From NCBI RefSeq assembly GCF_023101165.1, contig NZ_CP078076.1:1240001-1304000 (forward strand): a stretch of DNA of 64,000 bases, written 5' to 3'. The position numbers and the translations under genes were made by a program. The number at the start of each line of letters is the position of its first letter. Within the stretch, counting starts at the first letter, position 1. Source of the DNA: Microbacterium sufflavum (GTDB taxonomy: Bacteria; Actinomycetota; Actinomycetes; Actinomycetales; Microbacteriaceae). The notes under the pieces were generated by a model. The model did no database searches. It saw nothing but the letters and a program-made list of their open reading frames with translations, and had not been told where the DNA came from. Below are positions 1 to 9,964 of the stretch, piece by piece.

Positions 1-714
1 GGCATGGTCGTCGAGCTCCCCGGCTCGCTGCTGCCCTGGACGGACATCTCGTTCGACTCCTACGCGCAGGTGCTCGGCGGTCAGAACATCCTCGGCTGGC
101 TGTTCAACACGCTCGTCTACTCGCTCGTGTCGGTCGTGGCCGTGCTGTTCCTCTCCGCGCTCGCCGGCTACGCCTTCGCCAAGAAGCGCTTCCGCGGCAA
201 GGAGGTCATGTTCTGGTCGTTCCTGGCGATGGTCATGGTGCCGTTCCACGTGACGCTGATCCCGACGTTCATCCTGATGGCGAACCTCGGCGGCATCGAC
301 ACCTACTGGGGCCTGATCCTGCCGACGCTCGCGAACGCGCAGGCCGTGTTCCTGATGCGGCAGTTCATCCAGGGGCTGCCCGACGAGCTGTTCGAGGCGG
401 CACGGATCGACGGTGCGGGGGAGTTCCGCATCTTCCTGCGGATCGTGCTGCCGCTGTGCAAGCCGATCCTCGCCACCCTCGGCATCTTCGTGTTCCTGTG
501 GCACTGGAACGACTTCCTGTGGCCGCTCATCATCGCCAAGTCGAACTCGATGTTCACCCTCACCGTGGGCATCTCGTCGCTGCAGCAGCAGAACGTGCCG
601 CTCAGCACCATGCTCGCCGGCTCCGTCGTGGCGCTGCTGCCCATCTTCCTCGCGTACCTGATCGCCCAGCGGTACGTGCAGGAGGGCGTGACCGGCACCG
701 GGATCAAGGGCTGA
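1..714 (+). CDS. Carbohydrate ABC transporter permease, MalG type (5' end outside window)
   Basis: Inner-membrane subunit of a sugar importer. The reading frame is open from the first base. The visible 236 residues begin after the place where the first membrane helix of MalG-type permeases should be, and family members are usually 270-300 residues, so the true start lies upstream. The EAA loop that docks on the ATPase is clear (EAARIDGAGEFRIF, near residues 130-143), followed by the usual WNDFLWPL membrane segment. It ends 19 bases before the epimerase gene and is probably the last transporter gene of an operon that continues into the sugar-metabolism genes. The family call is firm; the substrate cannot be read from the sequence. 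Confidence 0.93.
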   Translation, partial: GMVVELPGSLLPWTDISFDSYAQVLGGQNILGWLFNTLVYSLVSVVAVLFLSALAGYAFAKKRFRGKEVMFWSFLAMVMVPFHVTLIPTFILMANLGGIDTYWGLILPTLANAQAVFLMRQFIQGLPDELFEAARIDGAGEFRIFLRIVLPLCKPILATLGIFVFLWHWNDFLWPLIIAKSNSMFTLTVGISSLQQQNVPLSTMLAGSVVALLPIFLAYLIAQRYVQEGVTGTGIKG

Positions 715-733
715 GAAGAAGGGAAAGCACCAC

Positions 734-1768
734 ATGACTCAGCACAGCTTCGCCTCCGAGGCCGAGCTCGAAGAGGTCCTGGCCACGCCGAGCGACGCGC
801 TCGTGGCCGACCTGGCACGCGGATCGGGCGACCTCGTGATCCTCGGCGCCGGCGGCAAGATGGGCCCGACGCTCGCGATGCTCGCGCGCCGCGGGATGGA
901 CGCGGCCGGCCGGACGGACGACGCCGTGTACGCGGTCTCGCGCTTCGGCGACGCCGCGATCCGCGAGCGCCTGGAGGCCGCGGGCGTGATCGTCGTGCCG
1001 TTCGACCTGATCGAGAACGACGACTTCTCCGCCCTTCCCGACGCCCCCCACGTGGTGTTCATGGTCGGCGCGAAGTTCGGTGCGGCGACCAACGCGTCGT
1101 GGGCGTGGGAGGTCAACGCCGCCCTGCCCGACCGGGTGGCCCGCCGCTACCGCGACAGCGCGATCGCCGTGCTGTCCACCGGCAACGTGTACCCGTTCGT
1201 GCCCGCGTCGTCGGGCGGCGCGTCGGAGGACGTGACCCCGGCGCCGATCGGCGAGTACGCCCAGTCGTGCCTCGGACGGGAGCGGGTGTTCGAGTTCGGT
1301 GCGCAGGAGCGCGGCACGAAGGTCGCCATCATCCGCCTGAACTACGCGGTCGACCTGCGCTACGGGGTGCTGGCCGACATCGGCACGGCCGTGCACGCGG
1401 GCGAGCCCGTGTCGGTCGCCACCGCCAACGTCAACGTGATCTGGCAGGGCTACGCGAACGAGGTGGTGCTGCGCAGCCTCGCGCACGCGTCGACCGACCC
1501 GTTCGTCATCAACCTCACCGGGCCGGAGCTGCTGAGCGTGGAGTCGGTCGCCCGCGGCTTCGGCAGCCTGTTCGACCGCGAGGTCACGATCGTCGAGGAG
1601 CCGCAGCCGACCGCGCTGCTCAGCGACGCCCGCCGCTGCATGGCCCTGTTCGGCTACCCGTCCGTGTCGGCCGAGGAGCTGATCCGCATGCAGGCCTCCT
1701 GGATCGACGCGGGCCTGCCGATGATCGCCAAGCCCACCAAGTGGGCCGTGCGGGACGGGAAGTTCTGA
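734..1768 (+). CDS. NAD-dependent epimerase/dehydratase (extended SDR)
   Basis: A 344-residue Rossmann protein. The nucleotide-binding loop GAGGKMG sits near residues 38-44, later than usual because of a 35-residue N-terminal helix region. An STGNVYPF segment and a downstream TPAPIGEYAQSCLGRE segment correspond to the Ser and YxxxK-type active-site region; the YAQSC stretch lacks the expected Lys, so the catalytic triad may be incomplete. A purine-rich AAGGGA lies about ten bases before the ATG. The stop overlaps the next start (TGATG), so it is cotranslated with the DapA-like gene. In this setting it may oxidise or epimerise a sugar or uronate; the exact reaction is unknown. Confidence 0.82.
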   Translation: MTQHSFASEAELEEVLATPSDALVADLARGSGDLVILGAGGKMGPTLAMLARRGMDAAGRTDDAVYAVSRFGDAAIRERLEAAGVIVVPFDLIENDDFSALPDAPHVVFMVGAKFGAATNASWAWEVNAALPDRVARRYRDSAIAVLSTGNVYPFVPASSGGASEDVTPAPIGEYAQSCLGRERVFEFGAQERGTKVAIIRLNYAVDLRYGVLADIGTAVHAGEPVSVATANVNVIWQGYANEVVLRSLAHASTDPFVINLTGPELLSVESVARGFGSLFDREVTIVEEPQPTALLSDARRCMALFGYPSVSAEELIRMQASWIDAGLPMIAKPTKWAVRDGKF

Positions 1769-2850
1769 TGTCGTCGTCCGCGGACACCGCGACCGTGCCG
1801 GTGCTGCGACCCGAGGCCGCGGCCACGCTCGCGCGCGGTGCCGTGATCCCCGCGCACCCGCTCGCGCTGACGGCCGACCGCACGCTCGACGAACGCCGCC
1901 AGCGCGCCCTCACGCGCTACTACCTCGACGCGGGCGCCGGTGGTGTCGCGGTGGGGGTGCACACGACCCAGTTCGAGATCCGCGACCCGGAGCACGCCCT
2001 GTTCGAGCCCGTGCTCGCGCTCGCCGCGGAGGAGCTCGACGCCCGCGCGGGTGCCGAGGTCGTGCGCATCGCCGGTGTGGCGGGTGGCACGGCGCAGGCG
2101 GTGGCCGAGGCCGAGCTCGCGCGCGGGCTGGGGTACGACGCCGTGCTGGTGAGTCCCCGCGTCGCGGGCGCCGACGAGCGTGCCCTGCTCGAACGCGCCC
2201 GCGCCGTCGGCGAGGTGCTGCCCGTGGTGGGCTTCTACCTCCAGACCGCGATCGGCGGGCCCGTGCTCGGCCGTGACTTCTGGCGCGAGTTCGCGTCGAT
2301 CCCCTCCGTGGTCGCGGTGAAGGCCGCGCCGTTCGACCGCTACCGCACGCTGGAGCTGGTGCGCGGGGTGGCGGCGTCCGGTCGCGCCGACGACATCGCC
2401 CTGTACACCGGAAACGACGACGCGATCGTCGCCGACCTGCTGTCGGAGTTCCACGTGGACTCGCCGTCCGGCCCGCGCACGCTGCGCTTCGTCGGCGGGC
2501 TGCTCGGCCAGTGGGCCGTGGGTACGCGGGCGGCCGTCGCGCTGCTGGAGCGGGCGCGGCAGGCGATGGACGGCGACGCCGAGGCGTACCGCGAGCTGGG
2601 GCTGCTGGCCTCCGACATGGTCGACGTGAACCAGGCGGTGTTCGACCCGGGCAACGACTTCCACGGCGTGATCGCGGGCGTGCACGAGATGCTGCGCCAG
2701 CAGGGCCTGCTCGACGGCACGTGGTGCCTCGACCCGGCCGAGGGGCTCTCGCCAGGGCAGGCGGAGGAGATCGCCCGGGTGCGCCGTGCCTACCCGGCCC
2801 TGAACGACGACGCGTTCATCGCCGCGCACCTCGAGGACTGGCTGCGATGA
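1768..2850 (+). CDS. DapA-family aldolase/lyase (dihydrodipicolinate synthase-like)
   Basis: A 360-residue TIM-barrel protein of the DHDPS/N-acetylneuraminate lyase superfamily. The Schiff-base lysine is visible in VVAVKA (K185) and the partner tyrosine in VGFYLQ (Y157). The length is some 60 residues above the 300 usual in the family because of a longer C-terminus with two predicted helices. The start overlaps the stop of the epimerase gene and the end overlaps the hydroxyacid dehydrogenase start, so the three are one translational unit. The chromosomal biosynthetic DapA is not expected in such a sugar operon; cleavage of a 2-keto-3-deoxy acid is the likely role, but this is inference from context. 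Confidence 0.85.
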   Translation: MSSSADTATVPVLRPEAAATLARGAVIPAHPLALTADRTLDERRQRALTRYYLDAGAGGVAVGVHTTQFEIRDPEHALFEPVLALAAEELDARAGAEVVRIAGVAGGTAQAVAEAELARGLGYDAVLVSPRVAGADERALLERARAVGEVLPVVGFYLQTAIGGPVLGRDFWREFASIPSVVAVKAAPFDRYRTLELVRGVAASGRADDIALYTGNDDAIVADLLSEFHVDSPSGPRTLRFVGGLLGQWAVGTRAAVALLERARQAMDGDAEAYRELGLLASDMVDVNQAVFDPGNDFHGVIAGVHEMLRQQGLLDGTWCLDPAEGLSPGQAEEIARVRRAYPALNDDAFIAAHLEDWLR

Positions 2851-3863
2851 GCGCCGCGGCGCCCGCGGTCGTCGTGGCGGCGGTTCCGGAGGCGCTGTCG
2901 GCGGAGTTCTTCGCGCCCGCCGACCTCGAGCGCCTGCACCGTGCCGCGGCCGCCGCGGGCGGGAGGTTCGTGCGGGTCGAGTCGCTCGACGACCTCGACC
3001 CCGCCGAGCTGCGCGGGGCACGGGTCGTGATCACGAGCTGGGGTGCCCCGCCGTTCGACCCCGCCCTGCTCGCGCGCCTTCCGGCGCTGGAGCTCGTGGC
3101 GCACACGGGCGCGTCCGTCAAGGCGTTCGCGACCGGGGAGCTGTTCGACCGGGGCGTCGCGGTGACCCAGGCGGGCGACGCCATGGCCCGCCCGGTCGCC
3201 GAGGTGTCGCTCGCCTTCACGCTCGCGCTGCTGCACCGGCTGCCCGAGCTGTCGCACGGGGTGCGCGCGGGCGGCTGGTACGACGCGGCCGCGGTGGGCA
3301 CGCAGCACGAGATCCTCGGGGCGCCCATCGCGGTGATCGGCGCGTCGCGGACGGGTCGTGCGTACCTGCCGCTGATCTCGGCGCTGGGCGCGGAGCCGCT
3401 GCTGGTGGATCCCACGATCGACGCCGCCGCGGCCGCCGCCCTCGGTGCCGAGCTGGTGCCGCTGGACGAGGCGCTTCGTCGCGCCCGCATCGTCGCGGTG
3501 CACGCGCCGACGCTGCCCGAGACGCATCACCTCCTCGGTCGGCGGGAGCTCGCGCTGATGCCCGACGGCGCGGGGCTGGTGAACACGGCCCGCTCGTGGC
3601 TGGTGGACGAGGCCGCGCTCATCGACGAGGTGCGTACGGGCCGCCTGAGCGCCGCGGTGGACGTGTTCGACGAGGAGCCGTTCGGCGCCGACAGCCCGTT
3701 CCGCACGCTCCCCGGGGTGCTCGTGACGCCGCATCGCGCCGCCGGCACCCACGAGGGGCGGCTGCGGCAGGGCCGGATCGTGGCGGACGAGGTCGCGGCG
3801 TTCTTCGAGGGCCGACCGCTCGCCCACACGGTGGATCGCGCCGCGCTGGCGTGGATGGCATGA
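2847..3863 (+). CDS. D-isomer-specific 2-hydroxyacid dehydrogenase
   Basis: A 338-residue NAD(P)-dependent dehydrogenase. The coenzyme loop is seen as IGASRTGRAY, and the catalytic trio typical of the family is present: Arg in VNTARSW, Glu in DEEPF and His in VTPHRAAG. It starts inside the preceding stop (ATGA overlap). It would interconvert a 2-keto and a D-2-hydroxy acid, in keeping with the aldolase and epimerase before it. Homologues annotated as phosphoglycerate or glyoxylate/hydroxypyruvate reductases have the same motifs, so the substrate is open. Confidence 0.9.
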   Translation: MSAAAPAVVVAAVPEALSAEFFAPADLERLHRAAAAAGGRFVRVESLDDLDPAELRGARVVITSWGAPPFDPALLARLPALELVAHTGASVKAFATGELFDRGVAVTQAGDAMARPVAEVSLAFTLALLHRLPELSHGVRAGGWYDAAAVGTQHEILGAPIAVIGASRTGRAYLPLISALGAEPLLVDPTIDAAAAAALGAELVPLDEALRRARIVAVHAPTLPETHHLLGRRELALMPDGAGLVNTARSWLVDEAALIDEVRTGRLSAAVDVFDEEPFGADSPFRTLPGVLVTPHRAAGTHEGRLRQGRIVADEVAAFFEGRPLAHTVDRAALAWMA

Positions 3864-3882
3864 CCGCGGTGATCGCGCGCGG

Positions 3883-3918
3883 GGACGACCCCGCCGGCTG
3901 ACGCGGGGTGGATCGTCC
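3883..3918. terminator. Intercistronic hairpin
   Basis: Arms GGACGA (3883-3888) and CCCCGC (3889-3894) can pair with GCGGGG (3903-3908) and TCGTCC (3913-3918), leaving a small bulge on one side. It lies 20 bases after the dehydrogenase stop with no T-run, so it could be a weak terminator or an mRNA-stabilising hairpin before the secreted protein gene. Confidence 0.35.
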
Positions 3919-4023
3919 GGGCGGGAGCCCGGGGTGCTGGGGTCGGGGGACTCGAGGGAGGACGCGGCTCGGCCGGACGGCCGGACGCCTGACCGCGGCG
4001 ACGACGCCGCAAGGAGGATGAGC

Positions 4024-6171
4024 ATGACCCAGCAGGAGATGACCGAGACCGCCGCGCTGCGCAGCAGGCGCATGCTGCTCGCCGGGTTCGGTGCCGCCGC
4101 GCTCGGCGGTGTCGCGGCGGCGGCCGCCCCGAGCGCCGCGCAGGCCGTGGGGCCCGTGGCGCCGCAGGACTCGTCGGGCTCGAAGACCGTGGCGAACGCC
4201 GGCACGGCTGCGGCGCTCGCGGCTCGCAAGGGCAAGGACGGCGACCTGGTGCGCACGAGCGGCTACGCGGCTCCGGGCGACGGCGGCGCCGGCCTGTACC
4301 GCTTTGTGAAGAAGGACGGCCCTGCGGCCAACGGCGGCACGGTGCTCGCGGGGCCCAAGGGCGGCGTCTGGGTGCTGGTGCACCAGGGCACGGTGGACTT
4401 CCGGGTGTTCGGGATCATGGACGCCTCCGTCCCGGCCGACGACGCGCTGGACGCGCTGGTGGGCGACGCGAGCGTCCGCCGCATCGAGGCGTACTCCGAC
4501 CTCAACTTCGTGCGCCGGCACCGGTTCACCCGTTCCCACCTGGCGTTCGACTTCCACCACCACCTCATGACCACGCAGGGCATCGAGAACGCCGGCAAGG
4601 ACGACCCGTTCGCCGCGGTCATGTTCTTCCGCGGCGAGGTGACCGAGGCGGTGCAGGAGGCGCGGCTCGGCGAGAACGTGCCCGACCTCGCCGACGTCTT
4701 CCCGGTCGCCGACTCCTCGTTCTTCGCGGTCGGCGAGTGGTACGCGGCCGAGGTGAACGCGCTCTCGGGTCGCTGGGAGCGCGAACTGCAGCGGCTCGTG
4801 CAGGTGACCCAGATCGTGGACGGCACGCACATCCGCGTGAACTACAAGAACGGCTGGCCGCTCGGCAAGGACCGCACCATGACGTGGCGGCACGTGAAGC
4901 CCGTGCAGGACATCACGGTGTCGAACCTGAAGTTCCTGGGCGGAGGGACCGACGAGTACACCGGCTCGCACCCGCTGGCGTTCGAGTACGCGGTGCGCTG
5001 CGACGTCGACCACATCGACGGCACCGCCACGTTCTGGCCGCTCATCCAGCGTCGCTGGAACACGTACTTCAGCACCGAGAGCTGCACGCTGAAGAACCCG
5101 ACCTCCGTCACGTGGGGTGGCGCGGGCTACCTGACGCAGCAGATCTACTGCCTGTACGGGTACGTCGCCAACTGCCACACCGCGAACGCGCGGCACCTCA
5201 ACGACTTCACGGCGAGCGCCTACTGCCTGGTGGAGAACTGCCACGGCGACGGCGACGACCAGGGCCCGTTCGTGACGCACGGGCAGTACGAGCACGACCT
5301 GACCTACACGGGCAACTCCGGCCTGATGACGTTCGCGAACTCGGGTGCTGCGTGGGGCTCGGCCGCCAAGCGCATCACGGTGCGCAAGCACGTGTGCTCG
5401 TGGTTCGTGGCGCGCGTGCGCATCACCGACCTCACGCTGGAGGACGTGCAGGTGATCGGCAAGCCGTCGCTGTCGGGCTCCGGCATGCTGTGGATCAACG
5501 CCGACGGCGCGCAGCTGCGCGGGTGCACGGCGTCGGACACCCTGATCATCACTCAGGCGTCGGACAACTCCGCCCGCCCGACCGTGATCGCCGACTCGCA
5601 CATCACGTTCGTCGCTCCGGGCGACCTCACCAACGCGACGGTCACGACCCCGGTCACCTTCGTCGACACCGTGCTCACGAACGTCGGCGGCGTGAAGATC
5701 GGCGGGGCGGGCGCCGTGACGTTCCGCGGCTCGACCCTCACCGCCGCGGAGGACTCCGCGCCCCTCGCGTCGTCGTCCGAGCGGCTGCGGTTCGAGGGCG
5801 CGACCCTGCGCAACGTGCGGATCGCGGCGGCCAGGGGCGAGCGGCAGACGCTGGAGTTCGCGGGTGCGGACATCGCGGCGAAGGGCGGCACGGGGATCGG
5901 GCGGACGGGCGCGGGCGAGCTGCACGTGACCCTGAGCGACAGCACCTTCCGCGGCGACGGCGGCACGAACCACGTCTCCCTCACCTCGGGCGCGACGCAC
6001 TACCGCGCGGTCGGGAACCGGTTCGAGGGCGGCAGGCTCGAGCTGGGGGCCGACGCGTTCGGTGCCGAGTCGACGCTGCTGCACACCGGGAACGTCGAGG
6101 CCGGGGTGACTCGCACGGCCTTCCCCGACGCGGGCGACCGCGTGGTCGACACCGCGAATCTGCTGGTGTGA
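4024..6171 (+). CDS. Tat-secreted right-handed beta-helix protein (copy 1)
   Basis: A 715-residue secreted protein. Residues 14-21 (SRRMLLAG) form a twin-arginine signal followed by an Ala-rich stretch and an AQA cleavage site near residue 41. The ATG at 4024 is preferred over the one at 4018 because the AAGGAGG at 4011-4017 gives it a normal 6-base spacing. The middle and C-terminal parts show short repeating strands with conserved Asn, Cys and Gly, typical of parallel beta-helix polysaccharide-acting proteins. The most conserved block is HGDGDDQG (about residues 406-413), also found in the paralogue at 16671. Database names for relatives vary, so an enzymatic reaction cannot be assigned; polysaccharide lyase or hydrolase is my guess. 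Confidence 0.75.
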   Translation: MTQQEMTETAALRSRRMLLAGFGAAALGGVAAAAAPSAAQAVGPVAPQDSSGSKTVANAGTAAALAARKGKDGDLVRTSGYAAPGDGGAGLYRFVKKDGPAANGGTVLAGPKGGVWVLVHQGTVDFRVFGIMDASVPADDALDALVGDASVRRIEAYSDLNFVRRHRFTRSHLAFDFHHHLMTTQGIENAGKDDPFAAVMFFRGEVTEAVQEARLGENVPDLADVFPVADSSFFAVGEWYAAEVNALSGRWERELQRLVQVTQIVDGTHIRVNYKNGWPLGKDRTMTWRHVKPVQDITVSNLKFLGGGTDEYTGSHPLAFEYAVRCDVDHIDGTATFWPLIQRRWNTYFSTESCTLKNPTSVTWGGAGYLTQQIYCLYGYVANCHTANARHLNDFTASAYCLVENCHGDGDDQGPFVTHGQYEHDLTYTGNSGLMTFANSGAAWGSAAKRITVRKHVCSWFVARVRITDLTLEDVQVIGKPSLSGSGMLWINADGAQLRGCTASDTLIITQASDNSARPTVIADSHITFVAPGDLTNATVTTPVTFVDTVLTNVGGVKIGGAGAVTFRGSTLTAAEDSAPLASSSERLRFEGATLRNVRIAAARGERQTLEFAGADIAAKGGTGIGRTGAGELHVTLSDSTFRGDGGTNHVSLTSGATHYRAVGNRFEGGRLELGADAFGAESTLLHTGNVEAGVTRTAFPDAGDRVVDTANLLV

Positions 6172-6178
6172 GGGTGCG

Positions 6179-6211
6179 CCGCGGGAGGGCCGTTCGTCGG
6201 CTCTCCCGCGG
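6179..6211 (+). terminator. Probable terminator of the beta-helix gene
   Basis: Perfect 9-bp arms CCGCGGGAG (6179-6187) and CTCCCGCGG (6203-6211) with a 15-base loop, beginning eight bases after the stop codon. No strong T-run follows, as is common in GC-rich actinobacteria. Confidence 0.6.
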
Positions 6212-6241
6212 CCGTCGGGATCGTATCGCTCTGGAATATGG

Positions 6242-6253
6242 GTAACGCGTTAC
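6242..6253. promoter_or_regulatory. LacI-type operator over the promoter of the GH26 gene
   Basis: GTAACGCGTTAC is a perfect 12-bp palindrome. A plausible -10 (TAGGGT, 6265-6270) lies such that the palindrome covers the -35 region, the layout of repression by promoter occlusion. The centre (CGCG) differs from the sites near the LacI gene at 49891, so another LacI-family protein outside the window is the likelier ligand. Confidence 0.6.
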
Positions 6254-6384
6254 ATTCTGTCGCATAGGGTGGACACCGCTATCTGTTCGCAGGATGCATC
6301 GAGGGGGAAAGCTCGGCCCGCATCCGAACCAGAAGAACCCGGTGACGTCCCGAGAGATCCGGGCGGTCTTCCTGACCCTTCGAA

Positions 6385-8178
<1,794 letters not shown>

Positions 8179-8210
8179 CCCCGCGTCGAGCCACTCCGCT
8201 CGACAGGACT

Positions 8211-8259
8211 GCGCCCCCTCGGGCGCCGGTGCCTCACACACCGGTGCGCGAGGGGGCGC
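8211..8259. terminator. Strong bidirectional terminator
   Basis: Twenty-one-base arms (8211-8231 and 8239-8259), paired except at two positions, with a 7-base loop. It sits between the convergent GH26 and SDR genes and can serve both strands. Confidence 0.8.
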
Positions 8260-8298
8260 TCCTCGTGTCACGACCGCGGGCGATCGGCGTCCGCGGGG

Positions 8299-9156
8299 TC
8301 AGTCCTCGGCGGCGGGGAGTCCGACGAGCTCGGCGCTCCGTTGCCACAGGGCCTCCGCGAGCACGGGGTCGTTCGCCTGCGGGTTCACCCGGGTGGTGAG
8401 GACGCGCTCGTCGTAGTACGCGCCGGAGGTCCAGGTCTCGCCCGGGGTCCCGTCGATGAACCACCGCAGGGTCGCCCCTCCGCGGTCGGTCCCGATCAGG
8501 AGGACGTGCCGCAGCGGCGACCGGTACACCAGCCGCATGATGCTCGACGAGTCCGCCGCGAAGTTCGTGCGGACCGTGCCGGGGTGGAACGCCACGGCGC
8601 TGAGGCCCCGCGCGTGGAACCTCTCGTGCAGGCTCTTCGCGAACAGGATGTTGGCGAGCTTCGCGTCGCCGTAGGCCTTGTTGGGGCTGAAGCGGCGATG
8701 GTTGTCGAGGTCGTCCAGGTCGAGGTGCCCGAACAGCCGGTGGCCCACGCTCGACGTGTTGATCACGGCGCCGCGCGCCCGGAGCAGGTGGGGCAGCAGC
8801 AGATTCGTCAGCAGGAACGGCGCCAGGTGGTTCACCTGGAGCGTCTTCTCGTAGCCGTCGACCGTGGGGGTGCGGTCGCCGAAGATGCCGCCGGCGTTGT
8901 TGGCCAGCACATCGATGCCGTCGTCGCCCACGGCCGCGTCGATGCGGGTCGCGAGGGAGCGGACGTCGTCGAGCCGCGCGAAGTCGGCCACGTGATGCTC
9001 GGCTCCGATCTCCTCCGCGACGGCGCGGGTCTTCTCCGGGGAGCGCCCGACCAGGATCAGCCGATGCCCGGCGTCGGCGAGCTGACGCGCGGCGGCAGCG
9101 CCGATGCCGTCGGAAGCACCGGTCAGGACGATGGTGCGGCGGCCGGTCGCGGTCAC
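8299..9156 (-). CDS. SDR family oxidoreductase (retinol-dehydrogenase-like)
   Basis: A 285-residue classical short-chain dehydrogenase. GASDGIG binds the coenzyme, NNAG follows, and the active site is Ser in NTSSVG with YGDAK. The long C-terminal part resembles the retinol/WW-domain oxidoreductase-like subgroup often found in actinobacteria. The GTG start overlaps the stop of the GntR gene (GTGA), so the regulator and this enzyme share a transcript. It may therefore belong to the GntR-controlled catabolism, although this subgroup is also common as an orphan enzyme. Confidence 0.88.
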   Translation of the reverse strand: MTATGRRTIVLTGASDGIGAAAARQLADAGHRLILVGRSPEKTRAVAEEIGAEHHVADFARLDDVRSLATRIDAAVGDDGIDVLANNAGGIFGDRTPTVDGYEKTLQVNHLAPFLLTNLLLPHLLRARGAVINTSSVGHRLFGHLDLDDLDNHRRFSPNKAYGDAKLANILFAKSLHERFHARGLSAVAFHPGTVRTNFAADSSSIMRLVYRSPLRHVLLIGTDRGGATLRWFIDGTPGETWTSGAYYDERVLTTRVNPQANDPVLAEALWQRSAELVGLPAAED

Positions 9157-9815
9157 TCGGCCTCCGCCTCGACCGTCGGGGTGATGCGCTCGACAGCGCG
9201 CGTCACGTGCTCGGCGATCACGGCGCGGGCGCGATCGGGGTCGCCGCTGGCCACGGCGTCGATGATCTGCTGGTGGCTGCGCACGTGCTCCTCCTGCTCG
9301 GCGGGGTCGAGCGCGGCGTTCGCGGCCTGGATGAACCCGGCGATCCGACCACGCAGCTGGGCGCTGAGCTCGTCGAGGAACCGGTGCTCGGCGAGGTCGG
9401 CCAGCGTCTCGTGGAACAGCCGGTCCTGGCGCAGCACCTCCGCGATGTCGCCGGGCGCCGCATCGGACATCGCCTGGATGATGGCGCCGAGGCGTGCCGC
9501 CGACTCCTCGTTCCACCGCTCCTGCACGCGGATGGCCATGAACTGCTCGAGCACGATGCGCAGGCTCGAGATCTCCTCCAGGTCCTGCGCGGTGAGCTGG
9601 GCCACGCGGGCGCCGCGGCGGGGTTCGCGTGTGATCAGGCGCTCCTCGGCCAGGCGGGTCAGCGCCTCGCGCACCGGGATGTGGCTCACGCCGAGCCGCT
9701 CCGCGAGCTTGCGCTCCACCAGCCGTTCGCCCGGCGCGAGCTCGCCCGAGTGGATGGCGGCCCGAAGCTCGTCGGTGACCTGTTCGGCGATGTTCTGATC
9801 CGACACGCTGCGCAT
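9153..9815 (-). CDS. GntR-family transcriptional regulator, FCD (FadR C-terminal-like) type
   Basis: A 220-residue repressor: an N-terminal winged helix (residues about 10-75, with SHIPVREALTRLAEERLI as the recognition region) and an all-helical FCD ligand domain with Asp/His residues (DRLFHETLADLAEHRFL) that usually bind a metal and a carboxylic acid. The gene is divergent from the MFS carrier, and two palindromes with core GCTAT(A/G)GC lie between them. The same palindrome occurs before four more transcription units in this window, so this protein is the best candidate for a local master regulator of sugar-acid use. The ligand is presumably a pathway acid. Confidence 0.92.
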   Translation of the reverse strand: MRSVSDQNIAEQVTDELRAAIHSGELAPGERLVERKLAERLGVSHIPVREALTRLAEERLITREPRRGARVAQLTAQDLEEISSLRIVLEQFMAIRVQERWNEESAARLGAIIQAMSDAAPGDIAEVLRQDRLFHETLADLAEHRFLDELSAQLRGRIAGFIQAANAALDPAEQEEHVRSHQQIIDAVASGDPDRARAVIAEHVTRAVERITPTVEAEAE

Positions 9816-9878
9816 CCGGGGCCCTTCTCGGTTTCGCGCGGCCCGGTGCTCGTCGCGTGGGGCCTCTTCGCTCGCTCG

Positions 9879-9890
9879 ATGCTATGGCAT
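9879..9890. promoter_or_regulatory. GntR operator 1 (GntR side)
   Basis: ATGCTATGGCAT, one base off a perfect palindrome, 64 bases upstream of the GntR start. Probably mediates autoregulation. Confidence 0.6.
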
Positions 9891-9927
9891 CCGCGACAGG
9901 ACTGGACAGAACGACGCTGGTGCTAGA

Positions 9928-9937
9928 TGCTATAGCA
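9928..9937. promoter_or_regulatory. GntR operator 2 (MFS side)
   Basis: TGCTATAGCA, a perfect palindrome 27 bases before the MFS start codon, followed directly by AAAA. It is 49 bases from operator 1, so dimers bound at both could interact. Confidence 0.7.
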
Positions 9938-9964
9938 AAACCTAGCGATGACGAAGGAGTTGTC

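Noticed and set aside
3619..6084. Long minus-strand open frame opposite the first beta-helix gene
   Set aside because: Arg/Val/His-rich shadow of the opposite strand; the plus strand has a Tat signal, a ribosome site and a paralogue.
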